Assembly (NCBI RefSeq): GCF_042683165.1
Contig: NZ_JBHUIZ010000015.1
Span: 372,001 to 436,000 of the forward strand
DNA length: 64,000 nucleotides
From: Tigheibacillus halophilus
GTDB taxonomy: Bacteria; Bacillota; Bacilli; Bacillales; Amphibacillaceae
Direction of reading: 5' to 3'
Position 1 is the first letter of the stretch. The number at the start of each line of letters is the position of its first letter. The position numbers and the translations under genes were made by a program. Positions 44,053-53,515 of this stretch are shown here, in pieces. The notes under the pieces were generated by a model. That model was not told where the DNA came from, ran no database searches, and worked only from the letters and a program-made list of their open reading frames with translations.

Positions 44053-45332
44053 CTATCTTATTTGGTTTATTTTTGTTGTTAATCATTTTAAGAGTTCCCA
44101 TAGCGGTTGCTCTTGCCATTTCCACGATTATTGTATTTTTATTAACAGGCGATTTTGATTTATCGACGGTGCCTCAGACAATGTTCACAGCATTGGATTC
44201 TACTACATTGATTGCTATTCCCGGCTTTGTGTTTGCTGGAACGATTATGGCCAGAGGTGGAATAGCAAAATATTTAATTTCTGCCATGAAAGCCTGGGTC
44301 GGACATGTGTCCGGTGGGTTATCAGTTGTCACTGTGTTAGCTTGTGCTTTTTTTGCCGCTATTAGCGGATCAAGCCCGGCAACTGCTGCGGCTATCGGTT
44401 CCATTATGATTCCGTCCATGGTAGAGGCTGGGTACAATAAAAGATATGCTATGGGGTTGGTTGCGGCTTCGGGTTCTTTGGGAATTTTAATCCCTCCCAG
44501 TATTCCCTTAATTGTGTACGGGGTTGTATCCTCCCAATCTATTGGTCGTTTATTTATGGCAGGGTTAATCCCTGGAATCTTCCTTACAGCAATATTAATT
44601 TTTTATGCAATTATCTATGCAAGAGTGAAAGGATATGGCAGATTGGAAAAGGCAAGCTGGAAACACAGATGGATGACTCTCAGAAAAGCTGTATGGGGCG
44701 GGATTCTACCCATTTTGATATTGGGGTCTATCTATTCTGGAGCTGCAACACCAACAGAATCATCTATCATTGCCAGTGCGTATGCCATTGTAGTTTCACT
44801 ATTTGTTTATAAAGAAACCTCCCTCAAACTATGGCACAAAATATTTAGGGAAACAATTGGCGTTACGGCAATGATTATGTTAATTATTGCATCCGCAATG
44901 CTCTTTTCACTTTATTTGACACAAGAACAGATTCCACAGCAGCTTGCTACGGCAATGTTATCAATGCCATCTTTAAATGTAGTGCTATTTTTTGTTTTAA
45001 CTGCAGTGTTATTTCTTGTTTTAGGAACATTCTTGGAGTCATCTTCCATTATATTAATAACATTGCCTTTATTGATGCCAATCATGTTGTCTTTGGATGT
45101 GAATCCGATACATTTCGCTGTTGTAATGATCGTCAACATGGAAATTGCTCAAGTAACACCCCCGGTAGGCTTAAATTTATTCGTTATTAGCGGTATTACA
45201 AAAGAAAAGCTAGGTACAGTATTTTATGGGGCGGTACCATTTACAATTGTCATGGCGCTTTGCATGATAATCATTATGATCTGGCCTGGTTTGGCCTTGT
45301 GGCTGCCAGATACTTTATTCGGTAAAAGTTAA
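44043..45332 (+). CDS. TRAP transporter large permease (DctM)
   Basis: The 429-aa product with about 12 transmembrane helices belongs to the DctM/ion-transporter superfamily. Repeats such as AISGSSPATAAAIGSIMIP and GSLGILIPPSIPLIVYG are typical; the second half shows TPPVGLNLFVISGI. It catalyses Na+-driven uptake of the DctP-bound acid. It overlaps DctQ and is followed 14 nt later by the dehydrogenase gene. Confidence 0.92.
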   Translation: MYMTILFGLFLLLIILRVPIAVALAISTIIVFLLTGDFDLSTVPQTMFTALDSTTLIAIPGFVFAGTIMARGGIAKYLISAMKAWVGHVSGGLSVVTVLACAFFAAISGSSPATAAAIGSIMIPSMVEAGYNKRYAMGLVAASGSLGILIPPSIPLIVYGVVSSQSIGRLFMAGLIPGIFLTAILIFYAIIYARVKGYGRLEKASWKHRWMTLRKAVWGGILPILILGSIYSGAATPTESSIIASAYAIVVSLFVYKETSLKLWHKIFRETIGVTAMIMLIIASAMLFSLYLTQEQIPQQLATAMLSMPSLNVVLFFVLTAVLFLVLGTFLESSSIILITLPLLMPIMLSLDVNPIHFAVVMIVNMEIAQVTPPVGLNLFVISGITKEKLGTVFYGAVPFTIVMALCMIIIMIWPGLALWLPDTLFGKS

Positions 45333-45346
45333 AGAGAGGTGATAGT

Positions 45347-46429
45347 ATGGTTTACAGGATTGGAATAATGGAAGGTGACGGTATTGGTCCAGAAATAGTG
45401 GCCAGCACACTTAAAGTATTAATGGCGGCAGAACAACGGGTAGGTAAGAAAAGCTTTGAATTCGTTTCTCTTCCCATCGGGTTGAAAGCATATGAAATGT
45501 ACGGTTCGACTTTTCCTGTGATTTCCGGATCAGAACTATATGCATGCGATGGTGCAATACTTGGACCAGTTTCAACACATCTCTATGATCCAAAAGAAAA
45601 TATGCCAAATCCTAGTGCAATTATAAGAACCAAATATCGTTTGTATGCTAATATTCGCCCCATACGTTCTACACCAAGGAGTAAATTTAAAGGAGTAGAC
45701 TTGGTAATTGTAAGAGAAGGAACAGAAGGGATGTATGCGGATCGCAATATGTTTAACGGTTCAGGTGAAATGATGCCTAATGAAGATACAGTTTTGTCAT
45801 TTCGAAAAGTTTCGAGGGAAGCCTCCAGAAAAATTGCTGAAGTTGCACTTGAGATAGCTAATGATAGAGAAAAATATATAACTATCGTCCACAAGGCGAA
45901 TGTTTTGAGAAATGGGTGCGGACTTTTTTTAGAAGAAGTACGAAATGTTGCTAAAAATTACAAGGATATTTTTGTAGATGATTATCATATAGATGCTTTT
46001 GCAATGTATTTGATTCAACACCCTGAAAAATATGATGTTATTGTAACAACTAATATGTTCGGAGATATATTATCTGATGAGGCCGCGGGACTTGTCGGAG
46101 GATTAGGTTTTGCTCCAGGTCTGAACATTGGTGAAGATTTTGCGATTGCACAGGCAGCTCACGGATCCGCTCCTTCCATAGCAGGAAAAAACATGGCAAA
46201 CCCAATAGCGGAAATTCTCTCTGCCAGTCTAATGACCAATTGGCTGGCAAAAAAGAGTAGAGACGCCTCCCTAAACGAACTAGCCGCCACAGTTCACAAA
46301 GCTGTCTGGGCCACTATTGAGAAAAATATCATTCATCCATTCGATGTTGGAGGTTCATCCGCCACGACAGAAATATGTGAAACGATAGTTAATGAAATTA
46401 TGGAAGGGAGAGCCATACAATCATGTTAA
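45347..46429 (+). CDS. Isocitrate/isopropylmalate dehydrogenase-family decarboxylating dehydrogenase
   Basis: The 360-aa beta-decarboxylating dehydrogenase has the signature region DDYHIDAFAMYL and DEAAGLVGGLGFAPGLNIG. Other features are EGDGIGPEI near the N-terminus, YRLYANIRPIRSTP and VHKANVLR with the catalytic Lys. LeuB, isocitrate, homoisocitrate and tartrate dehydrogenases share this fold. It is unlikely to be LeuB, because no leucine genes are near. Placed in a TRAP-PrpF-TcuA operon, it probably oxidises a hydroxy-tricarboxylate (inference). Overlaps PrpF by 7 nt. Confidence 0.85.
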   Translation: MVYRIGIMEGDGIGPEIVASTLKVLMAAEQRVGKKSFEFVSLPIGLKAYEMYGSTFPVISGSELYACDGAILGPVSTHLYDPKENMPNPSAIIRTKYRLYANIRPIRSTPRSKFKGVDLVIVREGTEGMYADRNMFNGSGEMMPNEDTVLSFRKVSREASRKIAEVALEIANDREKYITIVHKANVLRNGCGLFLEEVRNVAKNYKDIFVDDYHIDAFAMYLIQHPEKYDVIVTTNMFGDILSDEAAGLVGGLGFAPGLNIGEDFAIAQAAHGSAPSIAGKNMANPIAEILSASLMTNWLAKKSRDASLNELAATVHKAVWATIEKNIIHPFDVGGSSATTEICETIVNEIMEGRAIQSC

Positions 46430-47556
46430 TCAAAGTTCCTTGCACAGTGATGAGAGGCGGCACAAGTAAAGGATTGTTTTTCAAGAAAGATGATTTGCCT
46501 ATAGATGGGTATCTTAGGGAGAAAGTTATTCTGAAGGCATTTGGAAGCCCTGATCCATACGAAAGACAAATTGATGGTTTAGGGGGAGCTACCTCCACCA
46601 CAAGTAAACTTGCTATAGTTGAAAAGCGAGATGATGCAATAAATAGTGTTAATTATACTTTTGGCCAGGTTGATATAAAAACGTCTTTCATTGATATGAA
46701 AGGGAATTGCGGAAACTTGTCTTCAGCTGTAGGCCCGTTTGCAATTGATAATCGAATGGTTGATCAGATTGAAGAGCCGTATACAAAAATTAATATACAC
46801 AATACCAATACGGGAAAAAATATCGTTACCTTTGTTCCCGTAAAAGATGGTCACACACAATACGAAGGGACATTTTACATATCGGGCATTTCAAATCCCG
46901 GCAGTAAAATTCGACTTGACTTTATAGAGCCGGGAGGGGCAGTCACAGGTGATTTGTTACCAACTGGTAAATCGAAAGATTTGCTGCAAACAAAATCAAC
47001 TGGTGAAATTGAAGTTTCAATGGTTGATGCTGCGAATCCACTAGTTTTTGTTAAGGCTGATGATGTAGGATTGAATGGAACTGAATTGCCTGGAAATGTA
47101 GATAAAAACAAAAAATTATTAGATACATTACTAGAAATACGTGCTGCAGCTGCTGTGAAATTAAAACTGGCAAAAAACTTTAAAGAGGCAAATACTAAAT
47201 CGCCAGCAGTCCCAAAATTGTGTTTTGTCAGTGAGGCTCAAGACTATCTTACTACAGAAAATAAGCGCATCAAAAAAGAAGATATAAATATTGTAGCTAG
47301 GATGCTGTCAATGGGCAAACTTCATCCAACCTTTGCAATAGGTGGCGGAATATGCCTAGCTATAGCTGCAAAAATAGAGGGGAGCGTTGTCAAAGATCAA
47401 TTAGAGCAAATGTATATGGATGAGATTAAAATTGGGCATTGCGGCGGCATCATGGAAGTTGGCGCAGAGTTTGCTGATAAAAAAATCGCACTTCGTGGAA
47501 CCGTATTTCGTACAGCACGTTGTTTGATGACTGGTTATACCTATGTTTCTGTATAA
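46423..47556 (+). CDS. PrpF-family isomerase (aconitate/oxalomesaconate tautomerase type)
   Basis: The 377-aa DUF453/PrpF protein has the N-terminal MRGGTSKGLFF and IDGLGGATSTTSKLAIV, the GNCGNLSSAVGPFAI region and the C-terminal GHCGGIMEVGAE. The diaminopimelate-epimerase-like fold isomerises aconitate-type double bonds; PrpF interconverts aconitate or 2-methylaconitate isomers. Beside TcuA it could handle the aconitate produced from tricarballylate. The start overlaps the previous stop. Confidence 0.85.
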   Translation: MLIKVPCTVMRGGTSKGLFFKKDDLPIDGYLREKVILKAFGSPDPYERQIDGLGGATSTTSKLAIVEKRDDAINSVNYTFGQVDIKTSFIDMKGNCGNLSSAVGPFAIDNRMVDQIEEPYTKINIHNTNTGKNIVTFVPVKDGHTQYEGTFYISGISNPGSKIRLDFIEPGGAVTGDLLPTGKSKDLLQTKSTGEIEVSMVDAANPLVFVKADDVGLNGTELPGNVDKNKKLLDTLLEIRAAAAVKLKLAKNFKEANTKSPAVPKLCFVSEAQDYLTTENKRIKKEDINIVARMLSMGKLHPTFAIGGGICLAIAAKIEGSVVKDQLEQMYMDEIKIGHCGGIMEVGAEFADKKIALRGTVFRTARCLMTGYTYVSV

Positions 47557-47675
47557 AAGTTCCATAAATATTTTTTATGAATAACGAATAAAAATAACTA
47601 TTTTATTTATAAATAAATATTCCCTATACTTAAAATAAGAAAAATTTAAAATCAATTTAGTTGGGAGGAATATTT

Positions 47676-49181
47676 ATGAGAAATTCCAAAAATGTATTTG
47701 ATCTTGTGGTTATCGGTACAGGAAATGCAGCACTTTGTGCAGCAATCGCTGCAAAAGAGAATGGAGCTAACGTTTTGATGGTGGAAAAAGGAACAAAACA
47801 TAAGCGTGGAGGAAATTCATTTTTTACAGATGGCGCTATCCGTTTTGCCTATAATGATATGACAGGTATCCAAAAGATATTGACAGATTTAAACAAGGAA
47901 GAAGTACAACATATTGTAATGCCTATTTATACAGAAGATGATTATTACGCAGATATCATGCGGGTAACCAAAAATAAAAGCGAACCAGAGTTAGCCAGGC
48001 AACTTGTATCCAATTCTTTTGAAACAATTCAATGGATGAAGGAGCAGGGCGTACAATTTGAACTTAATGAAAACCAATCTTTTGAAAAGGACGGAAAGCT
48101 TCAGTTTTGGGGAGGGTTGCCAATCAAAACACGCCGCAAAGGAATAGGACTCATTGAAACATTAATTGCAAGGGCAGAGGAAATGGGTGTGGAGATAATA
48201 TACGAAACAAGAGCAGTAAAACTTAAAAAAGCGGAAGGGAAAATAAGCGGACTTATTGTTATTCAAAATGGGGCTAAAAAGATTATCCATGCAAAAACTG
48301 TTGTTTTGGCATGTGGTGGATTTGAAGCTGATAAGGAGAAGAGGAAGAAGTACTTAGGTAAAGAATGGGGAAATGCCTTAGTAAGAGGAAGTGAATATAA
48401 CACTGGAGATGGTCTTGAAATGGCTTTAGAAATCGGTGCACAGCCATATGGTGATTGGGGGAGTTGTCACGCTCACACGACTGATTTTAATGCTCCAAAA
48501 GTTGGAGATTACAGTAAACCTGGAGATATTTATAAAAAGTCATCCTATCCACTTGGTATTATTGTAAACAAGCAAGGCAAAAGATTTGTAGATGAAGGGG
48601 CAGATTTTAGAAATTATACTTATGCAAAATATGGAAAAGAAACATTAAAGCAACAGGGGCAAAAAGCATTTCAGTTATTTGATCAGCAAGTGTACCCTAT
48701 GTTAAGGAAAGAATATATGTTAGAAGAAGCTACTTGCATAAAGGCGAATTCTATTGAAGAACTGGCTGACGAGATGGAGATTGATAGAGTTAATCTTGTT
48801 TCAACAATAAATGAATATAATCTTGCTGTAAAAAATGGAGATTATAACCCAAGTATTAAGGATAAAAAAGGTACGAAAGGAATTACCCCGCCAAAGAGCA
48901 ATTGGGCGTTACGTCTAGAAAAAAGTCCTTATTATGCATACCCGATTACTTGTGGCATTACTTTTACATTTGGCGGAATTCGTACAAACAAAAATGGAGA
49001 GGTATTAGATAGTGAAGGGTTACCAATTCCTGGATTATTTGCAGCGGGTGAAATGATTGGAGGTATTTTTTATCATAATTATCCAGGAGGTTCTGGTCTG
49101 ATGTCAGGTGCCACATTCGGAAAATTAGCAGGTGAGTCCGCATCAAGTTATCTTTCTAATAAGTTGAAAGTAACGAAGTGA
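47676..49181 (+). CDS. tcuA: TcuA-like FAD-dependent tricarballylate dehydrogenase
   Basis: The 501-aa fumarate-reductase-type flavoprotein has the FAD-binding motif VIGTGNAALCAAIAAKENGA (about 13-32) and KRGGNSFFTDGAIRF. The C-terminal GSGLMSGATFGKLAGESAS completes the flavin site. The N-terminal region resembles TcuA, which oxidises tricarballylate to cis-aconitate. TcuB, the electron-transfer partner in Salmonella, is not seen in this operon. Start is ATG 47676 after GGGAGG; the longer frame overlaps that site. Confidence 0.8.
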   Translation: MRNSKNVFDLVVIGTGNAALCAAIAAKENGANVLMVEKGTKHKRGGNSFFTDGAIRFAYNDMTGIQKILTDLNKEEVQHIVMPIYTEDDYYADIMRVTKNKSEPELARQLVSNSFETIQWMKEQGVQFELNENQSFEKDGKLQFWGGLPIKTRRKGIGLIETLIARAEEMGVEIIYETRAVKLKKAEGKISGLIVIQNGAKKIIHAKTVVLACGGFEADKEKRKKYLGKEWGNALVRGSEYNTGDGLEMALEIGAQPYGDWGSCHAHTTDFNAPKVGDYSKPGDIYKKSSYPLGIIVNKQGKRFVDEGADFRNYTYAKYGKETLKQQGQKAFQLFDQQVYPMLRKEYMLEEATCIKANSIEELADEMEIDRVNLVSTINEYNLAVKNGDYNPSIKDKKGTKGITPPKSNWALRLEKSPYYAYPITCGITFTFGGIRTNKNGEVLDSEGLPIPGLFAAGEMIGGIFYHNYPGGSGLMSGATFGKLAGESASSYLSNKLKVTK

Positions 49182-49360
49182 TTCATTTATCCCGCGTATC
49201 ATATCTTTTGGTAAATGCTAATTCATACAAAAAACCAAGTATTAAGAATAATGAATTCTTTGGATTGAAAGGTTAATCTGTTACAAAATAGCTGATACAA
49301 AATAGTGAACCAGGAGACAAGAATAATGATATAACAGCTTAGTTTTAATATGCGATCGTC

Positions 49361-49398
49361 AAAAAACAATCACGAATTACAATATGTGATTGTTTTTT
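49361..49398 (+). terminator. Terminator of the TRAP-tcuA operon
   Basis: AAAAAACAATCAC (49361-49373) and GTGATTGTTTTTT (49386-49398) form a perfect 13-bp stem ending in T residues. Confidence 0.8.
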
Positions 49399-49472
49399 GT
49401 TGTTCCTGATTTTTTGCATTAATGTATGACATGTTCGTTTTTTCAGTATGAAAAGAAACATAAAAAAAGCGC

Positions 49473-49501
49473 TTGCATAAATAAAAAAATTACTGTATAT
49501 T
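49473..49501 (+). promoter_or_regulatory. SigA promoter of the IclR-hydantoinase operon
   Basis: TTGCAT (49473-49478), a 17-bp spacer and TATATT (49496-49501). A possible weak cre site, AAAGCGCTTGCA, overlaps the -35. Confidence 0.65.
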
Positions 49502-49540
49502 ATCATTATTAAATAATCCATTATCTAATAATGATAATAT
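49497..49540. promoter_or_regulatory. Operator: 15-bp perfect inverted repeat overlapping the -10
   Basis: ATATTATCATTATTA (49497-49511) and TAATAATGATAATAT (49526-49540) are exact complements with a 14-nt spacer. The repeat begins inside the -10 box and ends before the regulator gene, which suits autorepression by the IclR-family product. Confidence 0.75.
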
Positions 49541-49568
49541 TTCGCTAAAAGAGGTGGAATTAGAGAAC

Positions 49569-50300
49569 GTGAGTGCAATCAAGACATTGGAAATTTTAGA
49601 GCAATTTGACTTTGAAACAAGAACACTTTCCGTTCCGGAATTGGCTTCGATGTTACAACAACCTCAAAGCTCTGTGTACCGGCATTTAAGGCTATTGAAG
49701 GAAAAAGGGTATTTAATTGAAAATTCTCCAGGGTTGTATAGTTTGGGATATATTTTTTTAAAACTAGCTAAAATAGTGAAAATGGATATGGATCTTCCCT
49801 CTTTGTCTCAAAAAGCGATGAAGGAATTGACCAGAATAACTGGGGAGACATCGATTTTACTAGTGCATTCCCAATTCCAGGCTGTTTGCTTGGCAGCAGT
49901 TCCTTCCGGGCACCCTATTAAAGTATCATCTGAGCAGGGGAACATCGTTCCAATTTATGGTGGGGCCTCCTCCAAAGCTTTATTAGCTTATTTGGGGGAG
50001 GAGACAGTGAAGGAAATTTATAAAAAAGATATTGTCAAAAAACATACGGAACATACTATCTTGGATGTTAATGAGATGTTAGACCATTTGAAGGAAGTTC
50101 GGCAAAATGGCTACGCATATTCAGACAGTGAAATTGATGATGGTGTTGTATCTTATGGTATCCCAATATTTGAGAGTCCCGGAAAGATAGTTGCTTCATT
50201 AAGTATTGCTGGACCGAAAGAAAGAATGTTGAAAAAGGACAAGTCCGAAATCATTCAAGCGATTGAAACAGCGAAGAAAATGATAGAAAGCCAATTATAA
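49569..50300 (+). CDS. IclR-family transcriptional regulator
   Basis: The product is about 243 aa. It has an N-terminal winged HTH (LSVPELASMLQQPQSSVYRH, early) and a C-terminal IclR effector domain (GETSILLVHSQFQAVCLAAV; YGGASSKALLAYL). The start is uncertain: GTG 49569 has AGAGGTGG at 49550-49557 upstream, while an in-frame GTG 49554 lies inside that site. A hydantoinase operon follows directly, so it is the likely target. Confidence 0.85.
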   Translation: MSAIKTLEILEQFDFETRTLSVPELASMLQQPQSSVYRHLRLLKEKGYLIENSPGLYSLGYIFLKLAKIVKMDMDLPSLSQKAMKELTRITGETSILLVHSQFQAVCLAAVPSGHPIKVSSEQGNIVPIYGGASSKALLAYLGEETVKEIYKKDIVKKHTEHTILDVNEMLDHLKEVRQNGYAYSDSEIDDGVVSYGIPIFESPGKIVASLSIAGPKERMLKKDKSEIIQAIETAKKMIESQL

Positions 50301-50315
50301 AAAAAGGAGTAGACT

Positions 50316-51683
50316 ATGATGACAGAAATCGACACGGTATTAAAGGGTAATATTGTTTTGAAAGACAAAGTGGTAAAAGGCGCAGTAAGCATATCTGAAG
50401 GTAAGATCATCCATATCCATGAAGATACAGAAGACATTCAATCAAATGAAATCAAGGATTACGGGGATGCCTACATTTTTCCAGGGTTGATAGATGTACA
50501 TGTTCATTGCTTTAGTAACCCGAATGAAGGTTTTGTCACGACAAGTTCGTCTGCAGCTGCAGGGGGGATTACGACGTTCCTTGACATGCCTTATGATCTT
50601 CCAAATCCAATTAATAATTTGGAACAATTCAAAAGGAAAGTAAAGCAATTGGAACAGGAGGCAGTAGTGGATATTTGCTTGTGGGCGACCATTTCGAAAA
50701 GAGGCGGAACCGATCAGATTATTCCGCTGGCTGAAGAGGGGGCTATCGCTTTTAAAATGTCCACTTTTGAAACAGATGAATATCGCTTCCCAAGGATTCC
50801 AGATTCGGAGATATTAAAAGCCATGAAGCTGATCGAAAAAGCAGGGCTTAGAGCAGCATTTCATTCGGAAAATGATGAAATTATAGTGGATATGATTGAC
50901 CAGTATAAAAAGCAAGGAAAAGTTTATCCGAAAGCACACAATGAAACACGACCACCAGTAACGGAAACCAGTGCTGTATTAAAACTGATGGAATTTGCAT
51001 ACTGGACGGACGTCAAGCTGCATATTGTCCACGTCAGTCATCCTAGAACAATAGATTTGATCAAGTTGTTTCAGAGACAAGGAGTTAAAGTGACTTGCGA
51101 AACGTGTTATCCTTATTTGCTAATGGATGTCGATGACTTGGAGAAATTTGGACCTGTGGCTAAAAATAACCCCCCATTACGTGAAAAAGAGGAAGTACAG
51201 GGTCTATGGAAACACCTCGAGGAAAAGCACATTGATTTGATTTCTTCAGACCATGCTCCTTGGGGAAAGGAGGAAAAGACAAGAGGGGATGATAATATAT
51301 TTAATGCAGCTTCCGGATTGCCTGGTGTAGAAATCATGGCTCCTTTGATGTTTAACAGTACTGTGGCGAGCGGTAGGTTTTCCCCGAATGATTTTGCAAA
51401 CATGATGTCGACAAATCCGGCAGAAGTGTTTTCTATTCCAGGAAAAGGGCAAATAGCTGTCGGTTTCGATGCAGATTTCACCATAATTGATCCAAAACAA
51501 GAAACGCAGGTAGATCAGACCACATTTAAATCGTATTCCAGACTGACTCCTTTTGATGGTCAAAAACTAAATGGTAAAGTAATTTCCACCATTGTACGTG
51601 GCAGGGAAGTTTTTGACGGAGAAAAGGTAACTGCTAGCCCCGGTTATGGTAAATTCGTAGCTGGTTCAGCAGCCAAAAGATAG
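50316..51683 (+). CDS. Hydantoinase/dihydropyrimidinase-like cyclic amidohydrolase
   Basis: The 455-aa dihydroorotase-superfamily enzyme has DVHVHCFSNP, the probable carbamylated Lys in AFKMSTF, FHSENDE, IVHVSHPR and SSDHAPW with the catalytic Asp. It is a paralogue of the gene at 28839 with different surroundings. It would open a hydantoin or dihydropyrimidine ring to an N-carbamoyl amino acid, which the last gene of this operon could hydrolyse. AAAGGAG precedes ATG 50316. Confidence 0.85.
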   Translation: MMTEIDTVLKGNIVLKDKVVKGAVSISEGKIIHIHEDTEDIQSNEIKDYGDAYIFPGLIDVHVHCFSNPNEGFVTTSSSAAAGGITTFLDMPYDLPNPINNLEQFKRKVKQLEQEAVVDICLWATISKRGGTDQIIPLAEEGAIAFKMSTFETDEYRFPRIPDSEILKAMKLIEKAGLRAAFHSENDEIIVDMIDQYKKQGKVYPKAHNETRPPVTETSAVLKLMEFAYWTDVKLHIVHVSHPRTIDLIKLFQRQGVKVTCETCYPYLLMDVDDLEKFGPVAKNNPPLREKEEVQGLWKHLEEKHIDLISSDHAPWGKEEKTRGDDNIFNAASGLPGVEIMAPLMFNSTVASGRFSPNDFANMMSTNPAEVFSIPGKGQIAVGFDADFTIIDPKQETQVDQTTFKSYSRLTPFDGQKLNGKVISTIVRGREVFDGEKVTASPGYGKFVAGSAAKR

Positions 51684-51745
51684 AGGATGCTTGAAAGCAA
51701 ATATTGCAAGGGTAAATGCTTTTGAACAGGTATTGTTGTTTATTC

Positions 51746-51778
51746 GTCAGGCATGTTTTCCATTGATACATGCCTGAC
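51746..51778 (+). other. Hairpin between hydantoinase and DUF3311 genes
   Basis: GTCAGGCATGT (51746-51756) and ACATGCCTGAC (51768-51778) form a perfect 11-bp stem; only a poor T-tract follows. It may be a partial terminator or processing site. Confidence 0.5.
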
Positions 51779-51813
51779 TCTTCATCTATTCCTACTGTAA
51801 AGGATGTGTAAAA

Positions 51814-52011
51814 ATGAAAGCGTATTACTTGTTGGCAGTCATACCTTTTATTGCCATATTAGGAGGAGCCGCATTTGTAAATAAAATAGAGCCATATGTA
51901 CTTGGCCTGCCTTTTTTCCTCTTTTGGATCATTTTATGGTCTATTTTATGCTCTGTTATTATGTTTGTGATTTATCGCTTGGATCCGTTAAATAAGGGGG
52001 ATGAAGAATGA
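51814..52011 (+). CDS. DUF3311 small membrane protein, symporter partner
   Basis: The 65-aa product has two predicted helices, with FFLFWIILWSILCSVIMFVI as the second. DUF3311 proteins are commonly encoded directly before SSS symporters. Here its stop overlaps the symporter start by ATGA (52008-52011), indicating coupled translation and probably a complex with the transporter. Confidence 0.85.
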   Translation: MKAYYLLAVIPFIAILGGAAFVNKIEPYVLGLPFFLFWIILWSILCSVIMFVIYRLDPLNKGDEE

Positions 52012-53486
52012 ATATCGCGTTACTGATTATCTCACTATTTCTCATACTGAGTATCGTACTGGGGCTCATGGCAAAACGTGGCAAAGATATGAGCATGGAG
52101 CAGTGGGCTATTGGCGGCAGGGGATTCGGCGGTCTGTTTGTGTTTCTGCTCTTAGCGGGAGAAACGTATTCAGTTTTTACGTTGCTGGGAACAAGCGGCT
52201 TGGCTTTTAATAATGGAGCGGCAGCTTTTTATTTGTTATCCTTCACAGCCTTGGGCACCATGACTTCTTATTGGATTTTACCGCCGATATGGAAATATGC
52301 AAAGCAGCATCATATCGTATCGCAATCCCAATTTTTTTCGAAGAAGTACAACAGTAAGAATCTTGGTGTATTTGTTGCAATAGTAGGCGTGGTTGCCCTT
52401 ATACCATATATAACCATATTGTTTAAATCGATGGGATTGTTGGTAGAAGCTACATCATACGGTGCTATTTCATCAAGTGCTGCAGTATGGATCGGCATGG
52501 TATCCTTGCTGATCTATGTGATGGTCTCCGGCATCCATGGATCAGCATGGACCGCTGTTGCCAAAGATATTCTGATCTTTTTCGTCATTTTATTTCTGGG
52601 TATCTATTTGCCTATCCATTATCATGGCAGTTTCAGCGGGTTATTTCATGCAGTGCAAGAATTTAAACCACAGGCTTTGGTTCTCCCAGACAAAGGTCTG
52701 AGTGTATCATGGTTCGTTTCCACTGTTATGATCAGTTCCTTTGCTTACTTTATGTGGCCGCACAATGCACCAACCATTTACGCATCTAAAAATGCAAAGT
52801 CTTTCAGGTTCAACGCAGTAGTACTCCCGGTTTATGCACTGATGATTTTATTTGTTTATTTTGTTGGATTTTCGGCCATTGTGGAAATACCTGGTCTGAA
52901 AAACGGTGATCTAGCTTTACTGGAACTTTCCATGAAGACGTTTGATCCTTGGTTTGTCGGTATTATTGGGGCTACGGGTCTTTTAGCGACACTTGTTCCG
53001 GGTTCCATGATGCTGATGTCGACTGCTACAATGATTACAACAAATATCATTGAGCCCCTAATGACTGAAATTTCGGACAAGAGCAAAACATACTGGGCTA
53101 AGAGCTTTGTGATTTTAATTTCTGTTGTATGTGCATTTCTGTCTATGAGTGACAGTAATACGCTGGCAACCTTATATTTAACTTCATTCAGTTTGATCAC
53201 CCAAATGGCACCGTCACTTTATCTAAGTTTAAGAAAGCAAAACAACATTAACAAGTATGGATCAGGTATAGGGATGTTTATAGGAGTAGGCATAGTTATT
53301 TATGTAACTTTCACTGATATGACAATGGCCGAGTTATTTCCGGCGCTTCCAAGTGAAATACAGGATTTGAACATCGGCATTATAGCGCTTGTGGCAAATG
53401 TAGTTGTCATGTACCTGGTGAGTTATTTTACAGATTATCTATCTAAAGCAAGGGAGAACAGTGTGCAAGCTAAAAAATCATCATGA
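52008..53486 (+). CDS. Sodium:solute symporter (SSS family)
   Basis: The 492-aa product has about 13 helices and the SSS patterns (GRGFGGLFVFLLLAGETYS; MWPHNAPTIYASK). The pairing with DUF3311 resembles PanF-type systems. In this operon the substrate is probably a hydantoin, carbamoyl compound or related amide. It overlaps DUF3311, and its end is overlapped by a possible upstream ATG of the AroM gene. Confidence 0.9.
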   Translation: MNIALLIISLFLILSIVLGLMAKRGKDMSMEQWAIGGRGFGGLFVFLLLAGETYSVFTLLGTSGLAFNNGAAAFYLLSFTALGTMTSYWILPPIWKYAKQHHIVSQSQFFSKKYNSKNLGVFVAIVGVVALIPYITILFKSMGLLVEATSYGAISSSAAVWIGMVSLLIYVMVSGIHGSAWTAVAKDILIFFVILFLGIYLPIHYHGSFSGLFHAVQEFKPQALVLPDKGLSVSWFVSTVMISSFAYFMWPHNAPTIYASKNAKSFRFNAVVLPVYALMILFVYFVGFSAIVEIPGLKNGDLALLELSMKTFDPWFVGIIGATGLLATLVPGSMMLMSTATMITTNIIEPLMTEISDKSKTYWAKSFVILISVVCAFLSMSDSNTLATLYLTSFSLITQMAPSLYLSLRKQNNINKYGSGIGMFIGVGIVIYVTFTDMTMAELFPALPSEIQDLNIGIIALVANVVVMYLVSYFTDYLSKARENSVQAKKSS

Positions 53487-53515
53487 TCCCGGAAGTCTTA
53501 TACGGAGGTGAAAAG

